Assembly (NCBI RefSeq): GCF_010550245.1
Contig: NZ_JAAGLU010000016.1
Span: 1-64,000, forward strand
Length of the DNA stretch: 64,000 bases
Direction: 5' to 3'
Origin: Streptomyces sp. SID12501
GTDB lineage: Bacteria > Actinomycetota > Actinomycetes > Streptomycetales > Streptomycetaceae
This document shows positions 28,495 to 38,056 of this stretch, one piece after another; within the stretch, counting starts at the first letter, position 1; each line of letters starts with the position of its first letter. A program made the translations under genes and the position numbers. Below the pieces are notes generated by a model. That model was not told the origin of the DNA and did no database searches. It was given only the letters and a program-made list of their open reading frames with translations.

Positions 28495-29558
28495 CGGGAC
28501 GTACACCGCGGCTCAGCAGGCTGCGTCGGGTGACCCCCGAGGGCCGCGCGGGCCGGTCCGTCGAGGCCCGGGGCGCAAAGCCGCGCCGCCGGGGCGCCCA
28601 GCCCAAGGTCGTCGCCCTGGGCGGCGGCATGGGCCTGTCCGCCTCGCTCGCCGCACTGCGCCGGATCACCGGCGACCTGACCGCCGTCGTCACCGTGGCC
28701 GACGACGGCGGCTCCAGCGGGCGCCTGCGCGACGAGCTGGGCGTCCTGCCCCCCGGTGACCTGCGCAAGGCCCTGGCCGCCCTGTGCGGCGACGACGAGT
28801 GGGGCCAGACCTGGGCCCGCGTCATCCAGCACCGCTTCCAGTCCAAGGGTGACCTGCACGAACACGCGGTCGGCAACCTGCTGATCGTCGCCCTGTGGGA
28901 GCAGCTCGGCGACCACGTCCAGGCACTCGACCTGGTCGGCAGGCTCCTGGGCGCGCACGGCCGCGTCCTGCCGATGTCCGCCGTACCCCTGGAGCTGCAG
29001 GCTCTGGTCAAGGGGCACGACCCGGAGCGGCCCGACGACGTCGACACCGTACGGGGGCAGGCGACCGTCGCGTTGACGCCCGGCGAGGTGCAGAGCGTGC
29101 ATCTCGTGCCGAACGACCCGCCCGCCGTCCCGGAAGCCGTCGCGGCGGTCCTGGACGCCGACTGGGTGGTCCTCGGGCCGGGCTCCTGGTTCTCCTCCGT
29201 GATCCCGCACCTGCTGGTGCCCGAACTGCTCGACGCGCTCACCGAGACGAAGGCCCGACGGGTACTCTCGCTGAACCTCGCGCCGCAACCCGGAGAAACC
29301 GATGGCTTCTCCCCGCAGCGTCATTTGGAGGTTTTGGGACGACACGCCCCTAAACTCGCCCTGGACGTGGTGCTGGCCGACGAGGCAGCCGTGCCCGATC
29401 GCGACTTGCTGACCGATGCCGCCAAACGGTTCGGTGCCGCGGTCGAGCTGGCGCCGGTGGCCCGGACCGACGGATCTCCTCGGCACGATACGGAGCTGTT
29501 GGCCGCCGCGTACGACCGTATTTTTCGGATGCATGGAAGGATCGGCCCATGGCGATGA
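28491..29558 (+). CDS. yvcK: YvcK-family (CofD-like) gluconeogenesis/cell-wall factor
   Basis: 355 residues with a CofD-like Rossmann fold: VVALGGGMGLSASLAALRRI, TVADDGGSSGRLRDELGVLP, LHEHAVGNLLIVALWEQLGD and GPGSWFSSVIPHLLVPELLD. YvcK proteins bind UDP-sugars and control carbon flow to peptidoglycan. An arginine-rich N-terminal segment of about 35 residues precedes the core. The end overlaps whiA by 10 nt, and the last part of this gene should contain the whiA-proximal promoter. Confidence 0.95.
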   Translation: MTGRTPRLSRLRRVTPEGRAGRSVEARGAKPRRRGAQPKVVALGGGMGLSASLAALRRITGDLTAVVTVADDGGSSGRLRDELGVLPPGDLRKALAALCGDDEWGQTWARVIQHRFQSKGDLHEHAVGNLLIVALWEQLGDHVQALDLVGRLLGAHGRVLPMSAVPLELQALVKGHDPERPDDVDTVRGQATVALTPGEVQSVHLVPNDPPAVPEAVAAVLDADWVVLGPGSWFSSVIPHLLVPELLDALTETKARRVLSLNLAPQPGETDGFSPQRHLEVLGRHAPKLALDVVLADEAAVPDRDLLTDAAKRFGAAVELAPVARTDGSPRHDTELLAAAYDRIFRMHGRIGPWR

Positions 29559-30532
29559 CGGCAGCGGTGAAGGACGAGATTTCCCGGCTCCCCGTCACCC
29601 GTACCTGCTGCAGGAAGGCGGAGGTCTCTGCCATTCTGCGGTTCGCCGGCGGCCTCCACCTGGTGAGCGGGCGCATCGTGATCGAGGCGGAGCTGGACAC
29701 CGCGATGGCGGCCCGTCGGCTCAAGCGGGACATTCTTGAGATTTTCGGCCACAGTTCCGAACTGATCGTGATGGCACCCGGCGGACTCCGCCGCGGCTCC
29801 CGTTACGTGGTCCGGGTGGTCGCGGGCGGCGACCAGCTGGCCCGCCAGACGGGGCTCGTGGACGGCCGTGGGCGCCCGATCAGAGGTCTGCCCCCGCAGG
29901 TGGTCTCCGGGGCGACCTGTGACGCGGAGGCGGCCTGGAGAGGTGCCTTCCTGGCCCACGGCTCGCTCACCGAGCCGGGACGTTCCTCGTCCCTCGAGGT
30001 GACCTGCCCGGGCCCCGAGGCCGCGCTCGCCCTCGTCGGCGCCGCCCGGCGCCTCTCGATCGCGGCCAAGGCCCGCGAGGTGCGGGGCGTCGACCGGGTC
30101 GTCGTCCGGGACGGGGACGCGATCGGCGCCCTCCTCACCCGGCTCGGCGCACACGAGTCCGTGCTGGCCTGGGAGGAGCGGCGGATGCGCCGTGAGGTCC
30201 GCGCCACCGCGAACCGCCTCGCCAACTTCGACGACGCCAACCTGCGCCGTTCCGCGCGTGCGGCGGTCGCCGCCGGCGCCCGGGTCCAGCGCGCGCTGGA
30301 GATCCTGGCGGACGAGGTCCCCGAGCACCTCGCGGCGGCAGGCCGGCTGCGCATGGACCACAAGCAGGCCTCCCTGGAGGAACTGGGCGCCCTGGCCGAC
30401 CCGCCGCTGACCAAGGACGCCGTCGCGGGCCGGATCCGCCGGCTGCTCGCCATGGCCGACAAGCGGGCCCAGGACCTCGGCATCCCGGGGACGGAGTCCA
30501 ACCTCACCGAGGAGATGGCCGACGCGGGCTGA
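29549..30532 (+). CDS. whiA: sporulation transcription factor WhiA
   Basis: 327 residues. Two degenerate LAGLIDADG homing-endonuclease-like repeats (SAILRFAGGLHLVSGRIVIE; WRGAFLAHGSLTEPG) are followed by a C-terminal helix-turn-helix (LGALADPPLTKDAVAGRIRR, then LLAMADKRAQDLG). WhiA acts with WhiB to switch growth to sporulation septation. The sequence is near what I recall for S. coelicolor WhiA. ATG at 29549 (MAMTAAVKDEIS) is used; the second Met two codons on is possible. Overlap with yvcK implies read-through from uvrC, besides any local developmental promoter. Confidence 0.98.
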   Translation: MAMTAAVKDEISRLPVTRTCCRKAEVSAILRFAGGLHLVSGRIVIEAELDTAMAARRLKRDILEIFGHSSELIVMAPGGLRRGSRYVVRVVAGGDQLARQTGLVDGRGRPIRGLPPQVVSGATCDAEAAWRGAFLAHGSLTEPGRSSSLEVTCPGPEAALALVGAARRLSIAAKAREVRGVDRVVVRDGDAIGALLTRLGAHESVLAWEERRMRREVRATANRLANFDDANLRRSARAAVAAGARVQRALEILADEVPEHLAAAGRLRMDHKQASLEELGALADPPLTKDAVAGRIRRLLAMADKRAQDLGIPGTESNLTEEMADAG

Positions 30533-30543
30533 CCGCCCCTCAG

Positions 30544-30586
30544 AACGCCGGTGCCGGTGCCCACTTCGGGTGCCGGTATCGGCGTT
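30544..30586 (+). terminator. strong terminator after whiA
   Basis: A 19-bp stem with four G-T pairs, 30544-30562 with 30568-30586, closed by the 5-nt loop ACTTC and followed by a T-containing tail, starting 12 nt after the whiA stop. It ends the uvrC-whiA operon. Just downstream, CATGA-ACTG-TCATG (30617-30630) is a small dyad in the promoter region of the carboxypeptidase gene. Confidence 0.8.
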
Positions 30587-30678
30587 TGTCAGTTGTTGGC
30601 GCCCCCTTGACTGGATCATGAACTGTCATGAGCCTGGCATCTGTCCGTCGTTGCGGCGGACCATCGCTAGGGGGGTAC

Positions 30679-33630
30679 ATGAGACGCAGAGCGAGAACGA
30701 TCCTCGCCGCCGGCGCACTCCTGCTGGGCGGCGCGGGACTCGCGCCCGTCGCCGTGGCCGCGGAGGACGCCGGTACGCCCGGCGCCGACGAGGTCAAGGT
30801 CTTCCGCGCCGAGGTCACGAAGGCGCAGATACCCCTGCTCCTCGCGACCGGCCAGGACGGCCACGAACTCGGGGAACAGGCACCGGAGAAGGGCACGGCC
30901 ACGGTCGAGGTCTACCTCACCGACAAGCAGGCCGACCAACTGGAGGACAAGGGCGTCCGCCTCAAGGAGCACACCCTCACCGCGAAGGCACGCGCACGCG
31001 TGGCCGCCGCCGGCGACGGTGTCTACCGGCCGTACAGCGGAGCCGGCAACCTTCAGGAGGAGATCCTCCGGACCGCGCAGGAGAACCCGGCCCTGACCAA
31101 GGTCGTCTCCATCGGCAAGACCCTGCAGGGGCAGGACATCCTCGCGCTCAAACTGACCAAGGGCGCGAAGAAGAGCAAGGACGGCGCCAAGCCGTCCGTC
31201 CTGTACCTGTCCAACCAGCACGCGCGTGAATGGATCACGCCGGAGATGACCCGGCGTCTGATGCACCACTACTTGGACAGCTACTCCACGGACAAGCGCA
31301 TCAAGAAGATCGTCGACTCGACCGAACTGTGGTTCGTCCTCTCCGCGAACCCCGACGGCTACGACTTCACCCACCAGGCCGACGGCGACCGCCAGTGGCG
31401 CAAGAACATGCGGGACGTCAACGGCGACGGTGTCACCACCATCGGCGACGGCGTCGACCTCAACCGCAACTTCGCCTACAAGTGGGGCTACGACGACGAG
31501 GGCTCGTCCCCGTTCCCCACCAGCCAGACCTACCGCGGCGCCGGCCCGGGCTCGGAGCCCGAGACCAAGGCCCTGGACGCCTTCGAGAAGCGCATCGGCT
31601 TCGAGTACGGCATCAACTACCACTCCGCCGCCGAACTCCTCCTCTACGGGGTCGGCTGGCAGGTGGCGTCACCGAGCCCCGACGATGTCGTCTACAAGTC
31701 GCTCGCCGGTACACCGGAGAACTCCGCGATCCCCGGCTACCGCCCCCAGCTCTCCTCCGAGCTGTACAGCACCAACGGTGAGGCGAACGGCCACGCGTCC
31801 AACGTCAACGGTGCGGCCATGTTCACCCCGGAGATGTCGACCTGCCAGACCGTGTCGAACCTCTATCCGGACGACGCCTGGAACGCGGCCGACTGCGCCT
31901 CGGTCTTCACCTTCCCGGACGACGAGAAGCTGATCCAGCAGGAGTTCGCCAAGAACATCCCGTTCGCCCTGTCCCTCGCCGAGTCCGCGGCCAAGCCCGA
32001 CCAGCCGAAGTCATCGGTCGGCATCGACGCGCCCGACTTCACCCCGGCACCCTTCACCACCTCGTACTCGCGCGGCGCCGACCAGGAGGTCTCGGTCGTC
32101 GTACGCAGGTCCGTGCGCGACAAGGAGCTCAAGTACCGCGTCAACGGCGGCCGTACGGAGGACATGGCGCTCAAGGCGTGGAAGGGCGGGGAGACCTTCG
32201 GCGGTGACGACAACCTGTACTTCGACGAGTACCGCGCCAAGGTCGCAGACGGCGACCCGGGCGACAAGGTCGAGGTCTGGTTCACCGGCGAGACGAAGGC
32301 CGGAAAGCCGACCAAGAGCACACGGTTCACGTACACGGTCGCCGAACGGCCGCGCGCCGACACGCTGGTCGTCGCCGAGGAGGGCGCGACCGCCGCACAG
32401 ACGCAGGTCTACGTCGACGCGCTGAAGGCCAATGGCCGGAAGCCGCTCGTCTGGGACGTCGCCGCCCTGGGCGCACCCGACGCACTGGGGGTGCTCGGCC
32501 ACTTCAAGACGGTCGTCCACTACACCGGCGCCGTACGGCCCGGCAACGCCACCCAGCTCCAACTGCGCGCCTACCTCAACGAGGGCGGCAAGCTGGTCGA
32601 GGCCGGTGAGAGCGCGGGAGGCTCCGTCGACCTCGGCGGGGGCACCCTGTCGAACGACTTCAGCCAGTACTACCTGGGCGCCTACTCCCGTACCACCCTG
32701 CCGTCGGTCACCGCCTTCAACGGAGCCGGGAAGCTCGCCGGCGTCACGGGCGCCCTCGGTGGCGCGCCGGGCAACCCGCTGAACGCCGCCGGGTCCTTCA
32801 GCGTCACCTCGGACAACCTGCCCGTGGCGACGTACCCCCAGTTCGCCAGCGCGGGCGCGGGCGGATATCCCGGAACCGCCAACCCGTTCGGCCCGTACGC
32901 GGGCTCCTTCATGGCGGCCGTCACGCACACCGACTACGCCTGGAACCGTCTCACCCGCACCATCGACCTCACCGGGGTGAGCGCGGCAGCCGCGCCCACC
33001 TTCCGTACCCAGCTCCTGTGGGACACGGAGGAGGGCTACGACCACGCCGTGCTCGAAGCCCACACGGCCGGGGCCGACGACTGGACCACGCTCCCGGAGA
33101 AGGGCGGCGCCACCAGTACCACCGTGCCCGCCGAGTGCGAGGCCGGGTTCTTCATCCAGGGCCACCCCGCCCTCACCCGCTATCTGACCCTCGGCGCGGG
33201 CGGCTGCACACCCACCGGGACCAGTGGCTCCTGGAACAGCTTCACCGGGGCCTCCGCGGGCTGGCAGGAAGTCAACTTCGACCTCTCGGCCTACGCGGGC
33301 AAAACGGTGGAGATCTCGCTCAGCTACATCACCGACCCCGGCTCCGGCGGTCGCGGCGTCCTCGCCGACAACGCCACCGTCGTGACCGGCGGCACGGCGG
33401 GCGCGGTCGAGGGCTTCGAGACGTCCCTGGGCGCCTGGAGCACCCCCGGACCGCCCGCGGGCAGCCCCGCGGTCATCAGTGACTGGGGACGCTCGGGCGA
33501 GCTGTTCAAGACGTACGGAGCGGTCACCACGGATGACACCGTGCTGCTGGGCTTCGGCCTGGAGCACGTCACCACGGCGGCCGACCGGAAGGCACTCCTC
33601 GGCAAGGCGCTGGCCGCGCTGAAGAACTGA
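30679..33630 (+). CDS. secreted M14 zinc carboxypeptidase with C-terminal accessory domains
   Basis: 983 residues. A Sec signal (MRRRARTILAAGALLLGGAG, cleaved near AVAAED) and a propeptide-like region to about 130 precede the M14 catalytic domain (about 130-440). Zinc ligands are His181 and Glu184 in QHAREW and His315 in INYHSAAE; Glu385 in AMFTPEMS is the catalytic base; NPDGYDF and DLNRNFAYKW bind substrate. The C-terminal half holds beta domains, including an immune-inhibitor-A-like module (LWDTEEGYDHAVLEAHT; GWQEVNFDLSAYAGKTVEIS) likely for protein or surface contact. The ATG at 30679 follows AGGGGGGT; an upstream in-frame ATG would spoil the signal peptide. Confidence 0.92.
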   Translation: MRRRARTILAAGALLLGGAGLAPVAVAAEDAGTPGADEVKVFRAEVTKAQIPLLLATGQDGHELGEQAPEKGTATVEVYLTDKQADQLEDKGVRLKEHTLTAKARARVAAAGDGVYRPYSGAGNLQEEILRTAQENPALTKVVSIGKTLQGQDILALKLTKGAKKSKDGAKPSVLYLSNQHAREWITPEMTRRLMHHYLDSYSTDKRIKKIVDSTELWFVLSANPDGYDFTHQADGDRQWRKNMRDVNGDGVTTIGDGVDLNRNFAYKWGYDDEGSSPFPTSQTYRGAGPGSEPETKALDAFEKRIGFEYGINYHSAAELLLYGVGWQVASPSPDDVVYKSLAGTPENSAIPGYRPQLSSELYSTNGEANGHASNVNGAAMFTPEMSTCQTVSNLYPDDAWNAADCASVFTFPDDEKLIQQEFAKNIPFALSLAESAAKPDQPKSSVGIDAPDFTPAPFTTSYSRGADQEVSVVVRRSVRDKELKYRVNGGRTEDMALKAWKGGETFGGDDNLYFDEYRAKVADGDPGDKVEVWFTGETKAGKPTKSTRFTYTVAERPRADTLVVAEEGATAAQTQVYVDALKANGRKPLVWDVAALGAPDALGVLGHFKTVVHYTGAVRPGNATQLQLRAYLNEGGKLVEAGESAGGSVDLGGGTLSNDFSQYYLGAYSRTTLPSVTAFNGAGKLAGVTGALGGAPGNPLNAAGSFSVTSDNLPVATYPQFASAGAGGYPGTANPFGPYAGSFMAAVTHTDYAWNRLTRTIDLTGVSAAAAPTFRTQLLWDTEEGYDHAVLEAHTAGADDWTTLPEKGGATSTTVPAECEAGFFIQGHPALTRYLTLGAGGCTPTGTSGSWNSFTGASAGWQEVNFDLSAYAGKTVEISLSYITDPGSGGRGVLADNATVVTGGTAGAVEGFETSLGAWSTPGPPAGSPAVISDWGRSGELFKTYGAVTTDDTVLLGFGLEHVTTAADRKALLGKALAALKN

Positions 33631-33691
33631 TCAGCCCCCGTTCATCGGGTGATCGCGCCGATTTCGATCGGGTAATCGCGGCGCAAAACCT

Positions 33692-33729
33692 GGGCGGTCC
33701 GTACCCCTACTGGCGGGTACGGACCGCCC
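33692..33729 (+). terminator. perfect 15-bp terminator after the carboxypeptidase gene
   Basis: GGGCGGTCCGTACCC (33692-33706) pairs without mismatch with GGGTACGGACCGCCC (33715-33729) around an 8-nt loop. Confidence 0.82.
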
Positions 33730-33776
33730 TGCCGTGTATGGGGCATCTCGATGTCACCACCCGGGCCTCAGAGAGG

Positions 33777-33845
33777 TAGGGTCGTAGGCGGTCGGGGACA
33801 TCCCATACAACTCGCCGGCACGAAAGCCGGCGTACCTAACGAGGA
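33777..33845 (+). promoter_or_regulatory. gap promoter -10 and leader hairpin
   Basis: TAGGGT at 33777-33782 is a good -10 box, though no clear -35 matches. In the expected leader CGCCGGC (33813-33819) pairs with GCCGGCG (33826-33832) just before the strong ribosome site GAGGAG at 33840-33845. The stem may stabilise this highly expressed mRNA. Confidence 0.45.
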
Positions 33846-33854
33846 GATCGGTTC

Positions 33855-34859
<1,005 letters not shown>

Positions 34860-34886
34860 GTACCGGAGCAGGCACTTCGATGTGAG

Positions 34887-34930
34887 CACAGGGCTCGGGC
34901 AACGCAACGCGGCGTTGCCCGGGCCCTGTG
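34887..34930 (+). terminator. 19-bp hairpin between gap and pgk
   Basis: Stem 34887-34905 with 34912-34930, one T-G pair and a 6-nt loop AACGCG. It starts 27 nt after the gap stop and 59 nt before pgk. It can end most gap transcripts, so pgk-tpiA would depend on read-through or their own promoter, giving gap higher expression. Confidence 0.75.
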
Positions 34931-34989
34931 GCACGTACTGATCGATCCGGCCCTCTCGGACCAAAGAGCCCTCCCTAGGAGTCCCCTTC

Positions 34990-36201
34990 ATGAAGACGAT
35001 CGACGAACTCCTCGCTGAAGGAGTCGACGGCAAGCGGGTCTTCGTCCGCGCCGACCTGAACGTGCCGCTGGCCGACGGTGTCATCACGGACGACGGCCGC
35101 ATCCGGGCCGTCCTGCCCACCGTCAAGGCCCTCGCGGACGCCGGCGCCAAGGTCGTCGTCGCCTCCCACCTGGGCCGCCCCAAGGGCGCCCCGGACCCCG
35201 TCTTCTCCCTGCTGCCCGCCGCCGAGCGTCTCGGTGAACTCCTGGACGCCCCGGTGGCCTTCGCCCAGGACACCGTCGGCCCCGCCGCCCACGCCGCCGT
35301 GAACGGCCTTCAGCCCGGCCAGGTCGCGGTGCTCGAGAACCTGCGCTTCAACGCCGGTGAGACGTCGAAGGACGACACCGAGCGCGGCGAGTTCGCCGAT
35401 CAGCTCGCCGCCCTCGCCGATGTCTACGTGGGCGACGGCTTCGGCGCCGTGCACCGCGGGCACGCCTCGGTCCTCGACCTGCCGGCCCGGCTGCCGCACT
35501 ACGCCGGCTACCTCATCGCCACCGAGGTCGGCGTCCTCAAGAAGCTCACCGAGGACGTCAAGCGGCCGTACGTCGTCGTGCTGGGCGGGGCCAAGGTCTC
35601 CGACAAGCTCGCCGTCATCGACCAGCTGCTCGCCAAGGCCGACCGCATCCTCATCGGCGGCGGCATGGTGTTCACCTTCCTCAAGGCCAAGGGGTACGAG
35701 ATCGGTGCCTCCCTCGTCCAGGAGGACCAGCTCCCGGTCGTCAACGAGTACATCGAGCGCGCGGAGAAGAACGGCGTCGAGCTGATCCTCCCGGTCGACG
35801 TGCTGGTCGGCTCCGCGTTCCCGGACCTGAAGACCAAGGCTCCCGCGAACCCCACCACCGTCGCCGCGGACGCGATGCCCGCCGACCGGATGGGCCTGGA
35901 CATCGGTCCGGAGTCCAGCACGCTGTACGCCTCGAAGCTCGCCGACGCCGCCACCGTCTTCTGGAACGGTCCCATGGGCGTCTTCGAACACCCCGACTAC
36001 GCCGAGGGCACCAAGGCGGTCGCCCAGGCTCTCCTCGACTCCCCGGCGTTCACGGTCGTCGGCGGCGGAGACTCCGCCGCCGCCGTGCGCATCCTCGGCT
36101 TCGACGAGAACGCATTCGGCCACATCTCGACCGGTGGCGGCGCCTCCCTCGAATACCTCGAGGGCAAGACGCTCCCCGGTCTCGCCGCACTGGAAGGCTG
36201 A
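34990..36201 (+). CDS. pgk: phosphoglycerate kinase
   Basis: 403 residues, monomeric glycolytic kinase making ATP from 1,3-bisphosphoglycerate. Substrate motif FVRADLNVPLADG, SHLGRPKG, ENLRFNAGE, nucleotide site LGGAKVSDKL and the glycine-rich GGGDSAAAV near the C-terminus. ATG follows CTAGGAG. tpiA begins 9 nt after the stop, so the two are one transcription unit. Confidence 0.98.
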   Translation: MKTIDELLAEGVDGKRVFVRADLNVPLADGVITDDGRIRAVLPTVKALADAGAKVVVASHLGRPKGAPDPVFSLLPAAERLGELLDAPVAFAQDTVGPAAHAAVNGLQPGQVAVLENLRFNAGETSKDDTERGEFADQLAALADVYVGDGFGAVHRGHASVLDLPARLPHYAGYLIATEVGVLKKLTEDVKRPYVVVLGGAKVSDKLAVIDQLLAKADRILIGGGMVFTFLKAKGYEIGASLVQEDQLPVVNEYIERAEKNGVELILPVDVLVGSAFPDLKTKAPANPTTVAADAMPADRMGLDIGPESSTLYASKLADAATVFWNGPMGVFEHPDYAEGTKAVAQALLDSPAFTVVGGGDSAAAVRILGFDENAFGHISTGGGASLEYLEGKTLPGLAALEG

Positions 36202-36209
36202 CCCCGCAC

Positions 36210-36986
36210 ATGACCACTCGTACGCCGCTGATGGCGGGCAACTGGAAGATGAACCTCAATCACCTCGAGGCCATCGCCCACGTCCAGAAGCTCGCCTTCG
36301 CCCTCGCGGACAAGGACTACGACGCCTGTGAGGTCGCGGTTCTGCCGCCCTTCACCGACCTGCGTTCGGTACAGACCCTGGTCGACGGCGACAGGCTCAA
36401 GATCAAGTACGGCGCCCAGGACATCTCCGCGCACGACACGGGCGCCTACACGGGCGAGATCTCCGGCCCGATGCTGGCCAAGCTCAAGTGCACCTACGTG
36501 GCGATCGGTCACTCGGAGCGCCGCCAGTACCACAACGAGACCGACGAACTCGTCAACGCCAAGGTGAAGGCCGCCTACAAGCACGGACTCACCCCGATCC
36601 TGTGCGTCGGCGAGGAACTGGAGGTCCGCGAGGCGGGCAACCACGTCGCCCACACGCTCGCGCAGGTCGAGGGCGGCCTCAAGGACCTCCCGGCCGAGCA
36701 GGCCGAGACCATCGTGATCGCGTACGAGCCCGTCTGGGCCATCGGCACCGGCAAGGTCTGCGGCTCCGACGACGCGCAGGAGGTCTGCGGGGCGATCCGC
36801 GCGAAGCTCGCCGAGCTCTACTCCCAGGACGTGGCCGACGCCGTACGCATTCAGTACGGCGGTTCGGTGAAGTCCGGGAACGTCGCCGAGATCATGGCGA
36901 AGCCCGACATCGACGGCGCGTTGGTCGGCGGGGCCGCACTGGACGCCGAAGAGTTCGTCAAGATCGTTCGGTTCCGCGACCAGTGA
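36210..36986 (+). CDS. tpiA: triosephosphate isomerase
   Basis: 258 residues, TIM barrel. Substrate lysine in AGNWKMNLNH, catalytic His101 in AIGHSERR, catalytic glutamate in AYEPVWAIGTG, phosphate loop IQYGGSVKSGN and GALVGGAAL. Immediately downstream of pgk. Confidence 0.98.
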   Translation: MTTRTPLMAGNWKMNLNHLEAIAHVQKLAFALADKDYDACEVAVLPPFTDLRSVQTLVDGDRLKIKYGAQDISAHDTGAYTGEISGPMLAKLKCTYVAIGHSERRQYHNETDELVNAKVKAAYKHGLTPILCVGEELEVREAGNHVAHTLAQVEGGLKDLPAEQAETIVIAYEPVWAIGTGKVCGSDDAQEVCGAIRAKLAELYSQDVADAVRIQYGGSVKSGNVAEIMAKPDIDGALVGGAALDAEEFVKIVRFRDQ

Positions 36987-37109
36987 GTATGCGCTAGCGG
37001 AGATCCGTCGTACCCTGGCGGGGCCGAAACCAGTATTTGGTGCGCCTCGCGTTCCGAATGAAGTTCCGGCCCCGTCGTCCATCAGAATTCCGAGGAAGTT
37101 GGTCCAGCC

Positions 37110-37346
37110 GTGGTTTTGGGGTTCTCGATCGCCCTGATCGTCTTCAGCCTGCTGCTGATGCTGCTCGTGCTGATGCACAAGGGGAAGGGCGGCGGCCTCT
37201 CCGACATGTTCGGTGGCGGCATGCAGTCGTCCGTCGGCGGCTCCTCGGTCGCCGAGCGCAACCTCGACCGCATCACCGTGGTACTCGGTGTGCTGTGGTT
37301 CGCGTGCATTGTGGTGCTTGGCATCCTCATGAAGGTGAACAACTGA
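37110..37346 (+). CDS. secG: preprotein translocase subunit SecG
   Basis: 78 residues with two membrane helices (GFSIALIVFSLLLMLLVLMH and ITVVLGVLWFACIVVLGILM) joined by a glycine-rich loop, KGKGGGLSDMFGGGMQSSVG, the SecG signature. It completes the SecYEG channel. GTG start; GAGGAAG lies 11 nt upstream. Its place after tpiA is conserved in Streptomyces. Confidence 0.95.
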   Translation: MVLGFSIALIVFSLLLMLLVLMHKGKGGGLSDMFGGGMQSSVGGSSVAERNLDRITVVLGVLWFACIVVLGILMKVNN

Positions 37347-37413
37347 TCAGCGGCTGACACCGGTCGTCAAAAACCGGTACGACAGCACATTACGCACGCA
37401 CATTCCGCACGTA

Positions 37414-37462
37414 AGGCCCCATGTTCGGTACGCCCCGCCAAGGGCGGCCTATCATGGGGCTT
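37414..37462. other. nested hairpin between secG and the RbpA-like gene
   Basis: GCCCCATG (37416-37423) pairs with CATGGGGC (37453-37460), and inside it CGCCC (37431-37435) pairs with GGGCG (37442-37446). It is about 70 nt after secG and 130 nt before the next gene. It is most likely the secG terminator; a structured RNA is not excluded. Confidence 0.45.
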
Positions 37463-37590
37463 GCGTCTTGGTGCAGGGCCTGTAACTCCGAGCACTGGAC
37501 GCGCGTTGGGCCTTACGTAGACTGAGGCGCTCGCAACGAAGCGAAAACGTCGACTCGCTTCGCGGCACCATTACGCAGGGAGTTACGACC

Positions 37591-37926
37591 GTGGCAAGTG
37601 GCAACGCGATCCGAGGAAGCCGGGTCGGGGCGGGGCCGATGGGCGAGGCCGAGCGTGGCGAGTCCGCGCCACGGCTGCGCATCTCCTTCTGGTGTTCCAA
37701 CGGACACGAGACGGTGCCCAGCTTCGCCAGCGACGCGCAGGTGCCCGATACCTGGGACTGCCCGCGCTGCGGCTTTCCGGCCGGACAGGACCGGGACAAC
37801 CCGCCGGCCCCGCCGCGCACCGAGCCGTACAAGACGCACCTGGCGTATGTACGGGAGCGGCGCAGCGACGCGGACGGCGAGGCGATCCTCGCCGAGGCGC
37901 TCGCCAAACTCCGTGGCGAGATCTAG
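37591..37926 (+). CDS. RbpA-like RNA polymerase-binding protein (paralogue)
   Basis: 111 residues in the RbpA layout: a basic N-terminal tail (MASGNAIRGSRVGAGPMG), a zinc-ribbon-like core with CSNGH and CPRCG, a basic linker (PPRTEPYKTHLAYVRERR) and a helical sigma-interaction tail (DADGEAILAEALAKLRGEI). RbpA binds RNA polymerase and the principal sigma factor and activates housekeeping promoters. The sequence differs clearly from what I recall of the main Streptomyces RbpA, which has a longer C-terminus, so this is probably its paralogue. GTG start with GGGAG upstream. Followed by a GCGA-loop hairpin terminator. Confidence 0.82.
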   Translation: MASGNAIRGSRVGAGPMGEAERGESAPRLRISFWCSNGHETVPSFASDAQVPDTWDCPRCGFPAGQDRDNPPAPPRTEPYKTHLAYVRERRSDADGEAILAEALAKLRGEI

Positions 37927-37936
37927 AAGTTGACGG

Positions 37937-37966
37937 CCGGTCAGACACCGCGAGGTGCCTGACCGG
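37937..37966 (+). terminator. hairpin terminator after the RbpA-like gene
   Basis: 13-bp stem with one A-C mismatch, 37937-37949 with 37954-37966, closed by a GCGA tetraloop, 11 nt after the stop. Confidence 0.72.
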
Positions 37967-38006
37967 AGCCGTTTGACGGGGCGTCACCCATCGGCTCCCC
38001 GACCGA

Positions 38007-38029
38007 TTGTCAGTGGTGCCCTCTACGGT
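38007..38029 (+). promoter_or_regulatory. RecA-NDp/PafBC-type promoter of the MFS exporter gene
   Basis: TTGTCAGTG (38007-38015), eight bases, TACGGT (38024-38029). Perfect fit to tTGTCRgtg-N8-TAnnnT. The start codon is at 38057, leaving about 20 nt of leader with GAGGGGGA as ribosome site. Confidence 0.75.
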
Positions 38030-38056
38030 TTGTGAATCGGCGAACCGCGAGGGGGA

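Noticed and set aside
37414..37590. Possible tRNA or small RNA gene before the RbpA-like gene
   Set aside because: The stems do not fold into a cloverleaf and no anticodon or TTCGAATC-like arm is present; a terminator plus promoter is enough.
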